A stretch of DNA of 64,000 bases from JAFDWI01 sp963764215. GTDB lineage: Bacteria > Actinomycetota > Acidimicrobiia > Acidimicrobiales > Iamiaceae. The position numbers and the translations under genes are program-made. Under the pieces are notes generated by a model. The model saw only the letters and a program-made list of their open reading frames with translations. It was not told the DNA's origin and did not search any database. This document shows positions 49,295 through 58,731 of the stretch, one piece after another; position 1 is the first letter of the stretch; each line of letters opens with the position of its first letter. The DNA lies in the NCBI GenBank assembly GCA_963764215.1, contig CAVXRS010000002.1:372001-436000 (forward strand). Reading direction: 5' to 3'.

Positions 49295-50010
49295 TCATGT
49301 CGGAGATTCTCGGTCGTCGGAGAGACGCAGTCGTCGGGCGACCACATCCTGGGCGACCTCGGTGAGGGGGCGGCCGTGGCCAAAGGCGTGGCCACGAAGT
49401 CGGATGAGGGCTTGGGCGACGCTGACCTCGAGTTGCGCCGCGACCATCCCCGCTGCCTGGTGCACGACATATTGGAAATTTGCGTTCAATTCCAGCTCGG
49501 TTGCCAACGCGCCGGGGGCGCGTTGGCCTGCATGATCAGCAACGCCTGGGCGGCGACATCGGCCATGACCATTGCGTCTGCGTACTGGTCTGAACTGAGG
49601 TCTCCCGGGGTGGAGGTGTACAGGTTCAGCGCCCCGAGGCGCACCGAACCGACCTGCAACGGAAACCCGAACACCGCGCGAGCGCCCGCCTCGACTGCCG
49701 GAGGTGTGAACGCCGTCCAACGGATCTCGACCGGACTCGCAAGATCGGGTTCCAGCACGGGAATGTCGTTGCGATACGCGTCGACACACGGCCCCTCCCC
49801 CAGCGCGAACTGCAGGTCCTCGATCGTTGTGCTCACCGAGTCGGTGGTCGCCACCGACCCTCGTGGGGCGTCGCCCGACATCAGCATCAGCCCCGCTCCG
49901 GTCACTCCGGTCACCTCGGCACACACCTCACCGAGGTGCTGGGATTCCAGGTCCGACTCGCCCGAAGGGTAAAGCCGGTCGAGAATGCGCATCCGCCGGT
50001 CTGACGTCAT
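49295..50010 (-). CDS. Second GAF-ANTAR regulator, frameshifted at a C-run
   Basis: About 238 residues. GAF part: VCAEVTGVTGAGLMLMSGD, ALGEGPCVDAYRNDIPVL, GFPLQVGSVRLGALNLYT. At about 49512 a run of five C (six needed) shifts the frame; the ANTAR part follows: TELELNANFQYVVHQAAGMVAAQ (partly) and SVAQALIRLRGHAFGHGRPL. Same layout as its neighbour, low identity, so an old duplication. Its start at 50010 overlaps the end of the GGDEF-STAS gene (ATGA), which puts the two in one transcript. Confidence 0.82.
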
Positions 50011-51272
50011 CGACGTGCGCTGTCGGAGTCTTTGCGCAGTGGCTCAGCCTCGATGGGCAGATCGGCTTGGTCCGATCGGGCGGCAACCGGGACCTCCACA
50101 AAGGTCTCCAGCGGGGTTGCGGCCACAAAGGTCTCCAGCGGAGTTGCGGCTTCCAAGAAGGTCACGTTCGTCATGTCGACCACCACTTCGAGATCCACCG
50201 CGGCATCGGCATCGGCAAGTGCCCTTTCGAGAAGCCTGATGTCGGACCGATCGTGTTCGCCCCACATCCGCACACAGACTCTGTCCTCTTGCCAATGCAG
50301 CTCGACACCACCGGGCTCTGAGGTCACGTCACCGGGGCTTGGTGTCCTGGCAACCGGTGCAATGGGCTGCCCGTCGTCAGACGCCGATCGCACGACACGG
50401 GTTCTGTCAGGGGTGGCGCTCGTCGTCCCGATGAGCTCGGCGACCGGGACCACAACGGACGGGGGACCTACGGGTTTCGGCGCTGCAGCAGCGCGCCCGA
50501 GGTGGCGGTCCAACACCCGTTCCACGTTGCGGAGCGAATGGCTGATTTCGACCAGGCTGGTCGCGAACGGCTCGTCTTCGAGATCGACCACGTCGCGCCA
50601 CTGGGCGACGACGCACTGCTGCGCATGGCGAATCGAACGTCTGGCATGGACCAAAGCGACGCGTGCCTCGAGTGCGCGGTCGCGAGAATCTTCACCAGGA
50701 GTCGACACGTACACCTTCCAACGACTGCCACCCTCGGCCTTGGCCCGGTACATGGCACGATCCGCGCCGTGCACCAAGGCTTCAGCCGACCGGGCATCAC
50801 CATCGGAGAACGCCACACCGACGCTCGCGCCGATTCGCATCGTCTCGCCGTCGAAGCTGACGTCGTCGTCACAGACCCGCACAATTCGTTCTGCCAGGTA
50901 TTTTGCGTCATCGGCAGAGTCGACGGACGGGACGAACACGGCCAACTCGTCACCCCCCAAACGACCCAGGCAGTCTCCGATGCGAAGCACCGACTCGATC
51001 CGGCGACAGACCGCGATGAGAACCTGATCCCCCGCCTGATGGCCGAGGCGATCATTCACGTCCTTGAAACAGTCGAGATCGATGAACAAGAGCGCGCTCA
51101 GTGCCACAGACCCCTCGGAAGCCCGGCCGAGCACGCGGTCGGCTTCGGCCATGAACGAGGCATGGTCCACCAGCCCGGTCAACGAGTCGAACGTCGTCGG
51201 GCGCACCCCACGTTCACGCGCGCCCTTCGACCCGGGTGGGTCGACGTTGCTCGATACCTCGGTGTCCGCCAT
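50007..51272 (-). CDS. Diguanylate cyclase (GGDEF) fused to a STAS domain
   Basis: About 421 residues. FDSLTGLVDHASFMAEADRVL begins the GGDEF domain; LLFIDLDCFKDVNDRLGHQAGD holds the metal-binding Asp (parts quoted); the active site is GGDEL, preceded by RIGD five residues before it, a complete allosteric I-site. A helical linker carries QQCVVAQWRDVVDLEDEPFA, and the last 90 residues are a STAS-like fold (CVRMWGEHDRSDIRLLERAL, LEVVVDMTNVTFLEAATP). It makes cyclic di-GMP, perhaps coupled to a partner kinase through STAS. ATG at 51272 is chosen over earlier ones because the conserved region begins near. Confidence 0.85.
   Translation of the reverse strand: MADTEVSSNVDPPGSKGARERGVRPTTFDSLTGLVDHASFMAEADRVLGRASEGSVALSALLFIDLDCFKDVNDRLGHQAGDQVLIAVCRRIESVLRIGDCLGRLGGDELAVFVPSVDSADDAKYLAERIVRVCDDDVSFDGETMRIGASVGVAFSDGDARSAEALVHGADRAMYRAKAEGGSRWKVYVSTPGEDSRDRALEARVALVHARRSIRHAQQCVVAQWRDVVDLEDEPFATSLVEISHSLRNVERVLDRHLGRAAAAPKPVGPPSVVVPVAELIGTTSATPDRTRVVRSASDDGQPIAPVARTPSPGDVTSEPGGVELHWQEDRVCVRMWGEHDRSDIRLLERALADADAAVDLEVVVDMTNVTFLEAATPLETFVAATPLETFVEVPVAARSDQADLPIEAEPLRKDSDSARR
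50098..50151. repeat. 27-base tandem duplication inside the STAS domain
   Basis: Two copies, 50098-50124 and 50125-50151, differ by two bases and encode AATPLETFV twice in the last helix region of the STAS domain. In frame, so the protein stays open with nine extra residues. Confidence 0.85.
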
Positions 51273-51506
51273 AGGAGGCCCAAACGTGTTCGGGTACTTC
51301 CGCCGAGGTCTGGGGCGAACTACTTGGTAGGAGTAGCTGACCGTATATCGTTTCCGTCCCCTTTGCAACCGGGCCGAACCACCGGGCACACCGATCCGGT
51401 CGACCTGTTGACGCAACAGTGCCGCGACACCCTCCAGTGCGGCCCCAGCCCCACGAAGATCTCCTCTGTTGACATCGAGATGGTGGAGCAGACCTGGGTG
51501 AGTCGG

Positions 51507-53719
51507 TCAGCTGCCGCTCTGGTCGTCGGGAACCATCGCGTAGGTCCCGAAGCACATCTCGTCCTCGGTGCCCTCGGCGAACACGATGTACTTCGGGTCC
51601 CGGTTCGGATCGAGTGAACGATCCCACGTGCAGGACAACTTCACCACGTCGCCACGTTTGACGTGCACCGGGTGCACCAGCCCGAAGTTGAGCTGCCAGT
51701 CGAAGTTCCACACCGGAATGTCGAGCAGCACGGTCTGATCGGGCTTGCCCGGATTCACCGTGAGGTTGATGCTCTTGCCGAGCGTGTGCATGTGGCCGAG
51801 CACGGAGAAGATCGTCCCCGCCTCGGGCACCGGCAGGGTGCACTCGGAATGCGCCACCGAGCCGTTGAAATCAGCAGTCAGCTTCGCCGGGGTCTGGTGG
51901 CAGAGCGTGAGCAGGCCCGCTTCGATGTAGGAACCGGCCGATCCGTAGAGGCGGACATCGTCCCTGATCGCCGCGTCGCGGTCACACAGCTTCGCGGTGG
52001 ACCCTGGTGCACAGGGGATCTCCACCGGCGCCAGCGGGTTGACGACCCGCACCTTCTTGATGTTCGGATGCGTGGCGGCATCGTCGAGTTGCAACGTCAG
52101 CCCCGAACGGTCCGGGGTCGCCTTGCCTTCGTGGTGGTAGTGGATCTGGAGCACCAGTGCGTCACCGGCATTCATCAGCACCCCGGCATTGTCGGGATAC
52201 TTCGTCGGGTTCTGGCCCGGCACCCAGCCGGCGACCAGGTCGTTCTGGCCACTGAAACCGGCGTCGCGCCGATTGCTGAACCCCTCGGTGGGCGGTGTGC
52301 CCGGCACGTCGACGCCGCCGAAGCACTGCCATCCGGGTTTGCCGTCCCTGCCGGACATCTTGCGCGCGTGCTTCTTCTGGTCCGCGGAGATCAGGAAGAC
52401 CTGTGCGTGGTGCAGCTCTCTGACCTGATCGGCCACGAAGCCGTACCCGGTGAGGAACGTGGGCTTTGCTCACGTGCGGGTCGAGCACGAAACAGCGGTA
52501 GTCGTTCTCCTCGTCGTCGACACCGGTGTAGGCCGCCGGGATGAGCACCTTCTCGTCGACCCGCGGCTGGGTTCCCCGCACCTTCGCCGACGGTCGAAGT
52601 CGCGTCGACGCGGGCACATCCAACTTGCCACCGGCCTGAGCCCAGTCGGCAATCGACTGGATCTGCGCCTTGGTCAGCACGTTCGGATGGGCGAGGGGCA
52701 CACCCTTCTTCGACGCCGGCCACGGCGGCATGTAGTGGGCTTCGGTGACCGTCTGGATGCCTTCGGCGACCTTGGACGCGTCACCGGCGGTGCCCATCTC
52801 CCAGTGGATCGCCCCGACTTCCCCGGGCTGATGGCACGACGAGCAGTGGTCTTCGAGGATCGGCTTGATCGTGGTCTTGAACGACGGACCGGTTCCGGAC
52901 GCTTTGGCCTCGGGGCCGCTGATGTTGGTGGGGACCGTGACCGTTCCCGGGTCGACCGCATGGATCTTCAACTCGAGGTTCGCGTCGTTGCCCGCGGAGA
53001 CCAGCCCGGCGATCGCAACGTGTTCGATGCCGAAGTCGTCCAGCTTGACCGGCGCGGTGGCGCGCACGTCGAACCCGTCGGCGCCCAGGGTCCCGGTCGC
53101 CGCCCACTTCACAGGGCGGGTCACGCCGTGCACCTTGGCACGGCCGAGCACGGTGAACTTCGTCGGCGTCCCCTCGGTCAACGTGGCCGGCAGGCCCTCG
53201 ATCCCCGTCACGGTGAACTCGGCCAACGGGAAGGTGTGCGACTGCAGGAAATCGTCACGGATGCGGGCGTCGCGGCAGGCGGTTGTCCGAATGGAACTGT
53301 TCGATGTTGGCCACGATCGTCCCCAGACGGGACCGCCCCGGAGCATCGTGGTTGACCGCGATGTCCCCGGCGATGCCGTTGGTGGTGCCGTGCGCCTTCG
53401 AAACGCTCCGCCCGCCGATGCGTTCCTGGATCGTGTAGGCGAGCGACGAGCGCGTCGGGTCGATGCGGTACACCTTCTCGCCGGGGCGGGCGACCAGATG
53501 CGGCGCGCTCGGCACCACGTAGGCGACGGTCTTGTAGGGCGTGTCGGTCAGATCGTGCACCTGCTTGGCGACGTAGGCGCCGCCGGCGACGACGATCAGG
53601 ATGATGGGCGTCGCGATCCACACCAGGCGCTGCCGCCACGTCTTCGGCGACGATTCGGCCCCGCCGGTGTCATCTGGCGACTGGTCGTCGGCAACCGACG
53701 ACATTCCGTTCCCCTGCAT
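51507..53719 (-). CDS. Membrane-anchored YceI / cytochrome c / copper type II monooxygenase fusion, two frameshifts
   Basis: About 737 residues when joined. Near residue 30 a single membrane helix (LVWIATPIILIVVAGGAYVA), then a YceI barrel (RIDPTRSSLAYTIQERIGG, NIEQFHSDN; after a shift near 53280, TFPLAEFTVTGIEGLP), then a cytochrome-type heme site CSSCH with MPPWPA as possible distal ligand, then after a shift near 52450 a Cu type II ascorbate-dependent monooxygenase-like half: ELHHAQVFLISAD (His-His), LQIHYHH, GHMHTLGKS and EDEMCFGTYAM (Met ligand). A secreted or cell-surface redox enzyme by topology. ATG at 53719 or 53704. Substrate unknown. Confidence 0.75.
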
Positions 53720-53851
53720 GGTGTGCACAACCCCCGTCGACTGCACGATGTGACCCGCAGTCTGCCACACATCGACTCCGTCGACGATCTGGAAGCGCCA
53801 ACCGGTACCGAGATCGTCAACATCACGACCGCCGATCCGACTGACACATCG

Positions 53852-54907
53852 ATGACCGACGCGAGCACGACCCCGGCCCGGACCGGTCGCCGGTCGTGGT
53901 GGTGGGTGCTCGCGGCCGGGCTGCTCGCGGTGGCCGTCGTCGTCGGCGTCGTCGTCCAACACGACAGCGTCACCGGGCTGATCGGGGTCGGACCGGCAAG
54001 TCCCGCCTACCCGGTGGTCCACCACGATCTGCCCGACGCGGTGGAGTTCACCGGCACCGGTCTGGACGGCGCGCTGTTCTACGCCATCGCCCGCAGTCCC
54101 TTCGACGTGCACAAAGCCGCCCGCTCACTGGACTACCCGACCTATCGGCTCCGCCGGATCCTGTACCCGGCGTTGGGGTGGGCGGTCGCACCGTCGGGCG
54201 GCGCTCCGCTCATCTGGGCGCTCGCGGGCATCTCGATCGCCGGCGTCGTGCTCGGCGCCTGGGCCCTGAGCCGGTTTCCGGGCGCGCCGCCGTGGCTGCC
54301 CCTGGCGATGGTGATCAACCCGGGGGTCATCCTCGCGCTCTCGTTGACGCTCAGCGACGCACTGGCGACCGGGCTGGTGCTGGCCGCGTTCGCCGCGATG
54401 TTCCGCCGCCGCACGGCCGTGGCCGTGGCTTTGCTGGTGCTCGCCTGCCTCACCCGGGAGACGTCCTACGTCGCGGCGTTGTCGCTGGCCTTCTGGCCAG
54501 GGTTGACCAGAACCCGGAGGGCCGCGCTGGCTGTGGTGCCCGCCATGCCCCTCGGACTCTGGTCGCTCTTCGTCGCCCACACCCTGGGTGAACCGCTGTT
54601 GCAACAGAACGGCGGCGGCACGTTCAGCCTGCCGCTCGTCGGTTGGGCCCGGTCGGGTGCGGGAGCGGCCGACGTACTGGTCGGGCTGCTCGCCGTCGGG
54701 TTGATCGGCGCGGCCCTCACCCGCTGGCGGCGTACGCCGCTGCCGGTGACGATCTACCTCGCCGTGACCCTGGTCATGGTGATCTGTTCGGCGCCGATCA
54801 TCGCCCAGACCTGGTTCGGCACCGGACGGGTCATCGCGGTGGCGTACCCGCTGGCGATCTGGGTGTTGGCCCGACGCCCGGGCCCGGCACGGCTCAGGGC
54901 CGCGTGA
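53852..54907 (+). CDS. GT-C-like integral membrane protein
   Basis: A 351-residue protein with about nine hydrophobic segments (first at residues 14-36). The loop after the first helix reads FTGTGLDGALFYAIARSPFD and DYPTYRLRRILYPALGW, the DG..FY..A.dPf..P.YR..RilyP pattern of GT-C-type glycopolymer proteins ('D-G-x-x-Y-Y-A'). No soluble domain at the end. It would transfer a sugar from a polyprenyl carrier. ATG at 53852 is chosen; the open frame extends further upstream without membrane features. It is divergent from the copper enzyme gene. Confidence 0.65.
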   Translation: MTDASTTPARTGRRSWWWVLAAGLLAVAVVVGVVVQHDSVTGLIGVGPASPAYPVVHHDLPDAVEFTGTGLDGALFYAIARSPFDVHKAARSLDYPTYRLRRILYPALGWAVAPSGGAPLIWALAGISIAGVVLGAWALSRFPGAPPWLPLAMVINPGVILALSLTLSDALATGLVLAAFAAMFRRRTAVAVALLVLACLTRETSYVAALSLAFWPGLTRTRRAALAVVPAMPLGLWSLFVAHTLGEPLLQQNGGGTFSLPLVGWARSGAGAADVLVGLLAVGLIGAALTRWRRTPLPVTIYLAVTLVMVICSAPIIAQTWFGTGRVIAVAYPLAIWVLARRPGPARLRAA

Positions 54908-56588
54908 CCGCGCCCTGCTCCGCCCCCTGGGCGAGGCGGGCGTACTTGGCGAGCACGCCTTTGGTGTAGCGGGGTTCGGGAAGCTTCCAGTCGGCCCGAC
55001 GTTCGGCGAGTTCGGCCTCGTCGACATCGAGGTCGATCGAGTGCGCGTCGACGTCGATCCGGATCCGGTCTCCCTCGCGCACGAACGCGATCGGTCCCCC
55101 GTCCACCGCCTCGGGGGCGACGTGACCGATGCAGAACCCGTGCGTGCCGCCGGAGAACCGACCGTCGGTGATCAGCGCACAGTCGCCGCCACGCCCGGCG
55201 CCCTTCATCGCGCCGGTCACCGCGAGCATCTCGCGCATCCCGGGCCCGCCCTTGGGGCCCTCGTAGCGGATCACCAGGACGTCGCCGGCGTTGATCCGGC
55301 CGGCCAGGATCGCGTCCATCGCTTCCTGTTCGCCCTCGAACACCCGGGCCGGACCTTCGAAGGTGTCGAAGTCGATGCCGGCGACCTTGACGACCGAACC
55401 CTTCGGGGCGAGGGATCCGGTGAGGATCGCCAGGCCCCCCTGCGCGTGGATCGGCTCGGACAACGTGTGGATCACGTCACCGTCGGGTGCGGGTGGGTCG
55501 ATCGCGGCGAGATTCTCGGCCATGGTCCTCCCCGTCACCGTCAGACAGTCGCCGTGCAGGATCCCGCCCTCGAGCAGTTCGCGCAGCACCACGGGAATGC
55601 CGCCGACCCGGTCGATGTCGACCATGTGGTATCTGCCGTGGGGCTTGGTGTCGGCGATGTGCGGGGCCCGGGCGGCGACCCGGTTGAAGTCGTCCAGGTG
55701 CAGCTCCACCTCGGCCTCGGCGGCGATGGCCAGCAGGTGCAGCACCGCGTTGGTGGAGCCACCCAGGGCCATCACCACGGCGATCGCGTTCTCGAACGCC
55801 TCCTTGGTCATGATGTCGCGGGGCCGGATGCCCTGGCGCACCAGGTTCATCACCGCCTGGCCCGTGGCATAGGCGAAGTCGTCGCGGCGCCGGTCCACGG
55901 CCGGCGGGGTGGAACTCCCCGGCAACGACATGCCCAGCGCCTCGCCCACCGAGGCCATCGTGTTGGCGGTGAACATCCCCGCGCACGCCCCTTCGGTCGG
56001 GCACGCGTTGCGCTCGATCGCGTCGAAGTCCTCGTCGGAGATCGACCCGGCGGACTTGGCGCCGACGGCTTCGAACACACTGGTGATGTCCAGTGCCTGG
56101 CCGTTGTAGTGGCCCGGCAGGATGCTGCCCGCGTACAGAAAGGCCGAGGGCACGTTCAGTCGGGCCGCGGCCATCAGCATGCCGGGCAGCGACTTGTCAC
56201 AGCCGGCGAAGGTGACCAGCGCATCGAACCGTTCGGCGTGCATGACCGTCTCGACCGAGTCGGCGATGACCTCCCGGGAGACGAGGGAGGCCCGCATGCC
56301 CTCGTGGCCCATCGAGATGCCGTCGGACACCGAAACGGTCACGAATTCGATCGGGAAACCGCCTGCGTCGTGCACGCCGACCTTGGAGCGTTTGGCGAGC
56401 CGGTCGAGGGGCAGATTGCACGGGGTGACCTCGTTCCACGACGACGCCACCCCGACCTGGGCCTTGGACCAGTCGTCGTCGGTCATGCCGATCGCCCGCA
56501 GCATCGCCCGGGCCGGGGCACGTTCGTAGCCGTCGGTGACCTCGCCTGAGCGGGTCTTGATCTTCACCTTGGTGCCGTCTTCGTCCAT
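54894..56588 (-). CDS. ilvD: Dihydroxy-acid dehydratase
   Basis: A 564-residue IlvD, third step of valine and isoleucine synthesis. FAGCDKSLPGM and TEGACAGMFTANTMASVGEALG contain two of the cluster cysteines, and NAVLHLLAIAAEA, GGIPVVLRELLEG, SGGTHGFCIGHVAPEA the rest of the family signature. The Fe-S form is expected. It is not in the ilvBNC operon (6.4 kb away) and shares a 14-base convergent overlap with the GT-C-like gene. ATG at 56588. Confidence 0.95.
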   Translation of the reverse strand: MDEDGTKVKIKTRSGEVTDGYERAPARAMLRAIGMTDDDWSKAQVGVASSWNEVTPCNLPLDRLAKRSKVGVHDAGGFPIEFVTVSVSDGISMGHEGMRASLVSREVIADSVETVMHAERFDALVTFAGCDKSLPGMLMAAARLNVPSAFLYAGSILPGHYNGQALDITSVFEAVGAKSAGSISDEDFDAIERNACPTEGACAGMFTANTMASVGEALGMSLPGSSTPPAVDRRRDDFAYATGQAVMNLVRQGIRPRDIMTKEAFENAIAVVMALGGSTNAVLHLLAIAAEAEVELHLDDFNRVAARAPHIADTKPHGRYHMVDIDRVGGIPVVLRELLEGGILHGDCLTVTGRTMAENLAAIDPPAPDGDVIHTLSEPIHAQGGLAILTGSLAPKGSVVKVAGIDFDTFEGPARVFEGEQEAMDAILAGRINAGDVLVIRYEGPKGGPGMREMLAVTGAMKGAGRGGDCALITDGRFSGGTHGFCIGHVAPEAVDGGPIAFVREGDRIRIDVDAHSIDLDVDEAELAERRADWKLPEPRYTKGVLAKYARLAQGAEQGAVTRP

Positions 56589-56643
56589 GCCGGTGACTGT
56601 ACTGTCAGCCGCGCGGGACGGAGCAGGAGATTCCCGGGGCAGC

Positions 56644-57675
56644 TCAGCGGTGGGCGCGGCGCCGGCGGTGGCTGCTCGCGATCGACGGAGGGGTCCAGCC
56701 GGCGTCCGCCTCGGAGAAGGTGGTCCCGGGCGGGACGATCTCGTCGATGCGGTCGAGCACGTCGTCGTCCAGGGCCACGTCCGCAGCCGCGAGCTGCGAT
56801 TCGAGATGTTCCATGGTGCGCGGTCCGATGATCGGACACGTCACCGCCGGATGGGCGAGCACGAACCCGATGGCCAGCTGGATCAGCGTGAGTGACGACT
56901 CGGCCGCGAGCGCAGCGAGCTGGTCGACCGCGGCGAGCTTCGCCTGGTTCTCGGGCAGGTCCAGGTCGTAGCGCGCGGGGATGCGGGCGGCGCGGCGCGA
57001 CTCGTTCGCCTGACCGGTTCCGAAGGTGCCCGCCAACCAGCCACCGGCCAGCGGACTCCAGGGCAGCACGCCCAGTCCGTACTTCTCGGCGACGGGCAGG
57101 ACCTCACGTTCGATGCCCCGCGCCAGGATCGAATAGGGGGGTTGCTCGGTCGAGAAGCGTTCCCGGTTGCGGCGCTCGGCAACCCATTGGGCCTCCACGA
57201 GTTGATACGCGGGATAGGTCGAGGAGCCGAAATAGCGGATCTTGCCGGCGTGGACCAGGTCGCTGAGCGCACCGAGCGTCTCGTCGATGTCGGTCGTGGG
57301 AATCGGCCGGTGCATCTGGTAGAGGTCGATGTAGTCGACGCCGAGACGGCGCAGGCTGTTCTCACACTCCTCGATGATCCACCGCCGCGACACGCCCAGC
57401 TGGTTGGGGCCCTCGCCCATCGGCGCGCAGGCCTTGGTCGCCACGACGACCCGGTCGCGGTCGACCTGGGCGAGTGCCTTGCCCACGATCTGCTCGGACT
57501 CGCCCTGGGAATAGACATCCGCGGTGTCGATGAAGTTGATGCCCGCATCGAGGGCGCGGTGGATGATCCGGATCGAATCCCCGTGGTCGGGATTTCCCAT
57601 CTGGCCGAACATCATCGCCCCGAGGCACAGGTTGCTGACCTCGACGCCGGTCCGACCCAGTCTGCGTGTCTTCAT
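56644..57675 (-). CDS. Aldo/keto reductase
   Basis: A 343-residue AKR, (beta/alpha)8 barrel. MKTRRLGRTGVEVSNLCLGAM is the family start; NFIDTADVYSQGESEQIVGKAL has the catalytic Asp and Tyr (D..Y), VVVATKACAPMG the Lys, DYIDLYQMHRPIP the His. C-terminal PIIGPRTMEHLESQL binds NADPH. Broad carbonyl reductase, physiological substrate unknown. ATG at 57675 or 57687. It lies 55 bases upstream of ilvD on the same strand and faces away from the ABC operon. Confidence 0.9.
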   Translation of the reverse strand: MKTRRLGRTGVEVSNLCLGAMMFGQMGNPDHGDSIRIIHRALDAGINFIDTADVYSQGESEQIVGKALAQVDRDRVVVATKACAPMGEGPNQLGVSRRWIIEECENSLRRLGVDYIDLYQMHRPIPTTDIDETLGALSDLVHAGKIRYFGSSTYPAYQLVEAQWVAERRNRERFSTEQPPYSILARGIEREVLPVAEKYGLGVLPWSPLAGGWLAGTFGTGQANESRRAARIPARYDLDLPENQAKLAAVDQLAALAAESSLTLIQLAIGFVLAHPAVTCPIIGPRTMEHLESQLAAADVALDDDVLDRIDEIVPPGTTFSEADAGWTPPSIASSHRRRRAHR

Positions 57676-57724
57676 GGCGGCGACCATACCCCCGTGTCCG
57701 GATCGCCGCTCGACCCGCCACAGA

Positions 57725-57730
57725 TAGGCT
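57725..57730 (+). promoter_or_regulatory. Candidate -10 box of the ABC operon
   Basis: TAGGCT, 8 bases before the ATG at 57739 and in the 51-63-base divergent gap with the aldo/keto reductase gene; no Shine-Dalgarno follows. Confidence 0.35.
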
Positions 57731-57738
57731 CGTGCGCC

Positions 57739-58731
57739 ATGACCGGAGCCACCGCCACGCCCCAGGCAGGAGCCGGGTACGACGGCGACATCGTCGTCGG
57801 TGAGTCGGTCTCCAAGCACTGGGGAGCCACGTCGGTGCTGGAGAACGCCCAGGTCCGCATCGGTTCCGGCGTCACCGGGCTGCTGGGTGAGAACGGTTCC
57901 GGCAAGACCACGCTCATCGGCATGATCCTGGGCCTGCACCGTCCCGATGCGGGAACACTCCGGGTCCTCGGACTCGATCCGTTCACGGCCGGACCCCAGA
58001 TCCGGGCCCGGGTCGGCTACAGCCCCGAGCACCATCGACTCCCTCCCGACGTGCGGGTCAACGACTTCGTCGCGCACATCGCCCAGATCCACGGCCTGCC
58101 ACGGCGTGCGGCCATCAACCGGGCCAGCGACGCGCTGTGGCACGTCGGGCTCGGTGAGGAGCGGTTCCGTCCCCTCGGCACCATGTCGACCGGGCAGCGT
58201 CAACGCGCCAAGTTGGCCCAGGCGATCGTGCACGACCCGGCGCTCGTCCTGCTCGACGAACCGACCGACGGCCTCGACCCGCTCCAACGCGACGCCATGC
58301 TGGATCTGATCCGGCGGATGGGCCGCGAGTTCGGCATGCAGGTCGTGCTGTCCTCCCATCTGCTCGAAGAGGTCGAGCAGGTCTGCGACAGCGTGGTCAT
58401 CATCGCCGACCGCACCGTGGCCGTGTCCGGGCCGATCGAAACCGTGCGCGGCCAGGGCACCGGCATCGTCGTGGAGTTGGTGGGCGACCCCGATCCGGTG
58501 CGGTCCCGGCTGCACGAATCCGGCTACGAGGTGTCCCGGGACGGCACGCGTCTGGTGGTCCTCCCCCGGTCGACCGGTGGCACCGAACCGGATGAGCTGT
58601 TCGACGCCGTGCGCGACGCCGTCGCGGCGTCGGGGGGCGGAATCCGCCGCCTCACCGAGCGGCGCAGCACGCTCGAGGACGTCTTCCTGGCATCGGATCG
58701 CGGCGACGTTGCACGCCAGGGCGCACCATGA
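57739..58731 (+). CDS. ABC-2 type transporter ATP-binding protein
   Basis: A 330-residue ATPase. Walker A GLLGENGSGKTTLIG, Q-loop RVGYSPEHHR, signature GTMSTGQRQRAKLAQ, Walker B LVLLDEPTDGLDP and H-loop LSSHLLEEV. The C-terminal 90 residues are the extension common in drug or Cu-efflux (NosF-like) types. Partner membrane subunits follow. ATGA overlap with the next gene. Confidence 0.9.
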   Translation: MTGATATPQAGAGYDGDIVVGESVSKHWGATSVLENAQVRIGSGVTGLLGENGSGKTTLIGMILGLHRPDAGTLRVLGLDPFTAGPQIRARVGYSPEHHRLPPDVRVNDFVAHIAQIHGLPRRAAINRASDALWHVGLGEERFRPLGTMSTGQRQRAKLAQAIVHDPALVLLDEPTDGLDPLQRDAMLDLIRRMGREFGMQVVLSSHLLEEVEQVCDSVVIIADRTVAVSGPIETVRGQGTGIVVELVGDPDPVRSRLHESGYEVSRDGTRLVVLPRSTGGTEPDELFDAVRDAVAASGGGIRRLTERRSTLEDVFLASDRGDVARQGAP

